NCBI GenBank assembly: GCA_963797015.1 | Contig: CAWCNV010000003.1 | Location: forward strand, 434,001-498,000 | DNA: 64,000 nt | From: JBBPZA01 sp963797015 | Lineage (GTDB): Bacteria > Actinomycetota > Thermoleophilia > Solirubrobacterales > Solirubrobacteraceae | Direction: 5' to 3' | Part shown: positions 62,398-64,000 of the stretch, piece after piece | Layout of the letters: every line of letters starts with the position of its first letter | How positions within the stretch are numbered: the stretch's first letter is position 1 | Program-made: the position numbers and the translations under genes | The notes under the pieces: model-generated | Told to the model about the DNA's origin: nothing | What the model saw: the letters and a program-made list of their open reading frames with translations, nothing else | The model's database searches: none

Positions 62398-62510
62398 CCT
62401 AAGACGCAGACCGCGCTCCGCGGCCGGGTCGGCGCCGTGCCCCGCGGCGCCGAGCACGATCCGGGGCCGCTAGCTCCATTGGTGCCCTTCGCTCGCCCCG
62501 CCCGGAGATC

Positions 62511-62541
62511 ACACTGCAAAAGTGTTCATAAAATGCTAGAT
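62511..62541 (+). promoter_or_regulatory. AT-rich promoter-like patch before the second Ser-rich gene
   Basis: ACACT-GCAAA-AGTGT (62511-62525) is a small perfect inverted repeat, followed by CATAAAAT (62527-62534), a good -10-like box. It is the most AT-rich patch in this part of the window. The rest of 62398-62585 shows no gene. Confidence 0.45.
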
Positions 62542-62585
62542 TCGGGTACGCGGGAGTCACTGATCGCGAGTGTCGAGGGGAGCCG

Positions 62586-64000
62586 ATGCACGCGTCGCAC
62601 ACCGAGACGTTCCCGCAGCTTCGGGAAGGCTGCGGGTCAGGCAGGAACCAGCCGCCGGCAGCGGCCCCTGAGCGCGTCCGGGTCACCCGCCCGATCGTCG
62701 CTCGCCTCGCCGGCTGCGTTGCACTCGTCGCCGCGCTCCTGAGCCTGCTGTCCCAGCCCGCGTGGGCGGGCGACACAAGCTCCTCGGCGAGCGGCTCCTC
62801 GTCCGCGCCGAGCGCGTCTTCTTCGCCGTCGACGTCGTCAGCTTCCGCTTCAACCGCGACGTCCTCGTCCGCGCCGACCTCGAGCTCCTCGACTCCGTCG
62901 TCCTCGACCCCGGCCCCCACCTCGTCCTCCTACAGCTCGGACGCCTCCTCCAGCGGCTCGGCTTCTTCGCCGAGCGGTTCGAGCTCGTCGAGCGATTCCT
63001 CCAGCGGCTCGGTTTCTTCGTCGAGCGGTTCGAGCTCCTCGCCGCCGAGCGATTCCGCGAGCGGTACTGCTTCCTCGTCGAGCGGTTCGAGCTCCGCGTC
63101 GTCTGGTGACTCCTCCGGTGGTGCGGCCTCCCCGTCGAGCGACTCGTCCAGCGATTCGGCTTCCTCCTCGGCCGACTCCTCGAGCGGTTCGGCTCCCACT
63201 TCCAGCCGTTCCGATCCAGAGCCGTCGAACAACTCCGGAAGCACGTCGAGCGGCAGCGCCGACACCGGCAAGCCGGCGACCCCCAAGCCGAGCGGCTTGC
63301 TTGGCGGCACCGTCCGGGCGGTCCAGGACACCGCAAACGCGACGGTCGACACCGTCCGCGAAACGGTCGCCGGCTCGCCGGACTCGTCGGGCGGAGGCGC
63401 GAGTCCGACGAGCGCCGCGGGGACCACCATCCGGAGCGCCACCAAGGTCGTCGGGAGTGCGCCGGCGGACGGCGGGGACCAGCCCAGCGGACCGGCGAGC
63501 GGCGCGCCCGATGCGGGCGGACCGACACTCGGCGGTTTGACCGGCGGGGCGGGGCAGACGGTTGGCGGTTTGACCGCCGGGGCGGGGCAGACGGTTGGCG
63601 GTTTGACCGCCGGGGCGGGGCAGACGGTTGGCGGCCTGACTGCCGCGGCGGGGGGGACGGTTGGCGGCCTGACTGCCGCGGCGGGGGGGACGGTTGGCGG
63701 TTTGACCGCCGGGGCGGGGCAGACGGTTGGCGGCCTGACTGCCGCGGCGGGGGGGACGGTCGGCGGGCTGACAGCCGTCGCGACGAAGACCGTCGGCGAC
63801 CTGACCAACCTGACCGCGCAAACCGTGGGTGGGGTTGTTGACCTGAGCGGGACGACTCTCGGCGGACTTACCGGGTTGGCCGGGAGCACCCTCACCGGAG
63901 CGACCGACCTGACCGCCGGCGCGCTGACCGGGGCGACGGGTCTGGTCGGGCAGACGGTGACGGGGGCGACGGGTCTGGTCGGGCAGACGGTGACGGGGGC
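62586..64000 (+). CDS. Secreted Ser-rich protein with 11-residue repeats, 3' truncated
   Basis: Open from ATG 62586 (GAGGGGAG upstream) to the right edge, 471 codons visible. After a hydrophilic lead a signal peptide (VARLAGCVALVAALLSLLSQ, cut after PAWA) is nearly identical to that of the gene at 59584. About 165 residues of Ser-rich low complexity follow, then a transition (SADTGKPATPKPSGLLGGTV, RAVQDTANATVDTVRETVAG) and at least fourteen 11-residue repeats. The membrane-end seen in the paralogue would lie outside the window. Probably a cell-surface protein with a repeat domain; function unknown. Confidence 0.8.
   Translation, partial: MHASHTETFPQLREGCGSGRNQPPAAAPERVRVTRPIVARLAGCVALVAALLSLLSQPAWAGDTSSSASGSSSAPSASSSPSTSSASASTATSSSAPTSSSSTPSSSTPAPTSSSYSSDASSSGSASSPSGSSSSSDSSSGSVSSSSGSSSSPPSDSASGTASSSSGSSSASSGDSSGGAASPSSDSSSDSASSSADSSSGSAPTSSRSDPEPSNNSGSTSSGSADTGKPATPKPSGLLGGTVRAVQDTANATVDTVRETVAGSPDSSGGGASPTSAAGTTIRSATKVVGSAPADGGDQPSGPASGAPDAGGPTLGGLTGGAGQTVGGLTAGAGQTVGGLTAGAGQTVGGLTAAAGGTVGGLTAAAGGTVGGLTAGAGQTVGGLTAAAGGTVGGLTAVATKTVGDLTNLTAQTVGGVVDLSGTTLGGLTGLAGSTLTGATDLTAGALTGATGLVGQTVTGATGLVGQTVTG
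63531..64000 (+). repeat. Tandem 33-bp (11-residue) repeat array
   Basis: From 63531 a 33-base unit repeats about fourteen times to the window edge. Units read GGLTAGAGQTV or GGLTAAAGGTV early and TGATGLVGQTV late. Neighbouring units are nearly identical in DNA in the first 240 bases, arguing for recent expansion, and more diverged afterwards. Small residues alternate with conserved T-V and L positions. Confidence 0.9.

Noticed and set aside
62683..63895. Long minus-strand frames in the Ser-rich and repeat region
   Set aside because: They are mirror images of the codon bias and repeats of the plus-strand surface protein, with no start signals or families.
63531..64000. CRISPR array at the 33-bp repeats
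   Set aside because: The units are contiguous without spacers, in frame, and encode a continuous repeat protein.

Overview
The window looks like a chromosomal stretch of a very GC-rich actinobacterium. Gene content (PspC/LiaF envelope-stress cluster, MEDS-domain sensor, class II ribonucleotide reductase with an intein, many GGDEF and MBL-fold proteins, frequent GTG/TTG starts, ATGA/GTGA overlaps) best fits the Thermoleophilia/Solirubrobacterales; this placement is inferred from composition and gene families, not from a marker gene. There is no rRNA and no CRISPR array; one intact tRNA gene is present.

Layout. 1-12.3 kb: housekeeping and transport genes (CocE-like hydrolase cut by the left edge, CDF metal transporter, two MBL hydrolases around a ureohydrolase-like protein, secreted SGNH esterase, PPK2, SulP transporter, SDR), two gene fossils near 6.5-6.8 kb, and an intact IS1182-type element (10751-12316). 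12.5-16.6 kb: adenosylcobalamin-dependent ribonucleotide reductase split by a 400-residue intein placed directly before the radical-site cysteine. 17-26 kb: a tail-anchored coiled-coil protein coupled to a secreted Thr/Pro-rich protein, galE, a GGDEF/HD-GYP enzyme, divergent tmk and holB, a cyclase-family hydrolase, a PHP phosphoesterase and a MEDS sensor. 26-33 kb: a LiaF-S-R-like module, an MBL/PAS pair, an RlpA-like protein and a second GGDEF protein, ending at tRNA-Thr(CGT).

32.9-49.3 kb is an accretion zone. The 3' part of the tRNA is repeated three more times (40828, 46229, 49279), splitting the zone into three islands; integrase 3' remnants follow the first two copies clearly and the third faintly. 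Island I carries a two-component system, an ApbE plus haem-type membrane reductase operon, and a flavin reductase plus 3Fe-4S ferredoxin pair; four copies of one 29-bp palindromic site occupy its two divergent promoter regions, suggesting one small redox regulon. Island II carries a TetR/hydrolase pair, a truncated HMG-CoA reductase and an HPF-like protein with a duplicated C-terminal domain. Island III carries a secreted M28-like protein, a LuxR-type protein and a SHOCT membrane protein.

49.3-59.5 kb holds two tightly overlapping divergent operons: a phytoene-desaturase-like flavoprotein, a class III nucleotide cyclase fused to an AAA/TPR-like module, a polyprenyl synthetase, a secreted TolB-like propeller, an uncharacterised 474-residue protein and two related helix plus beta-sandwich proteins (one frameshifted). 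I consider this the best candidate for an undescribed (probably isoprenoid-linked) system. 59.5-64 kb holds two paralogous secreted Ser-rich proteins around a membrane-anchored peptidoglycan-binding protein; the second runs off the right edge inside an array of 11-residue repeats.
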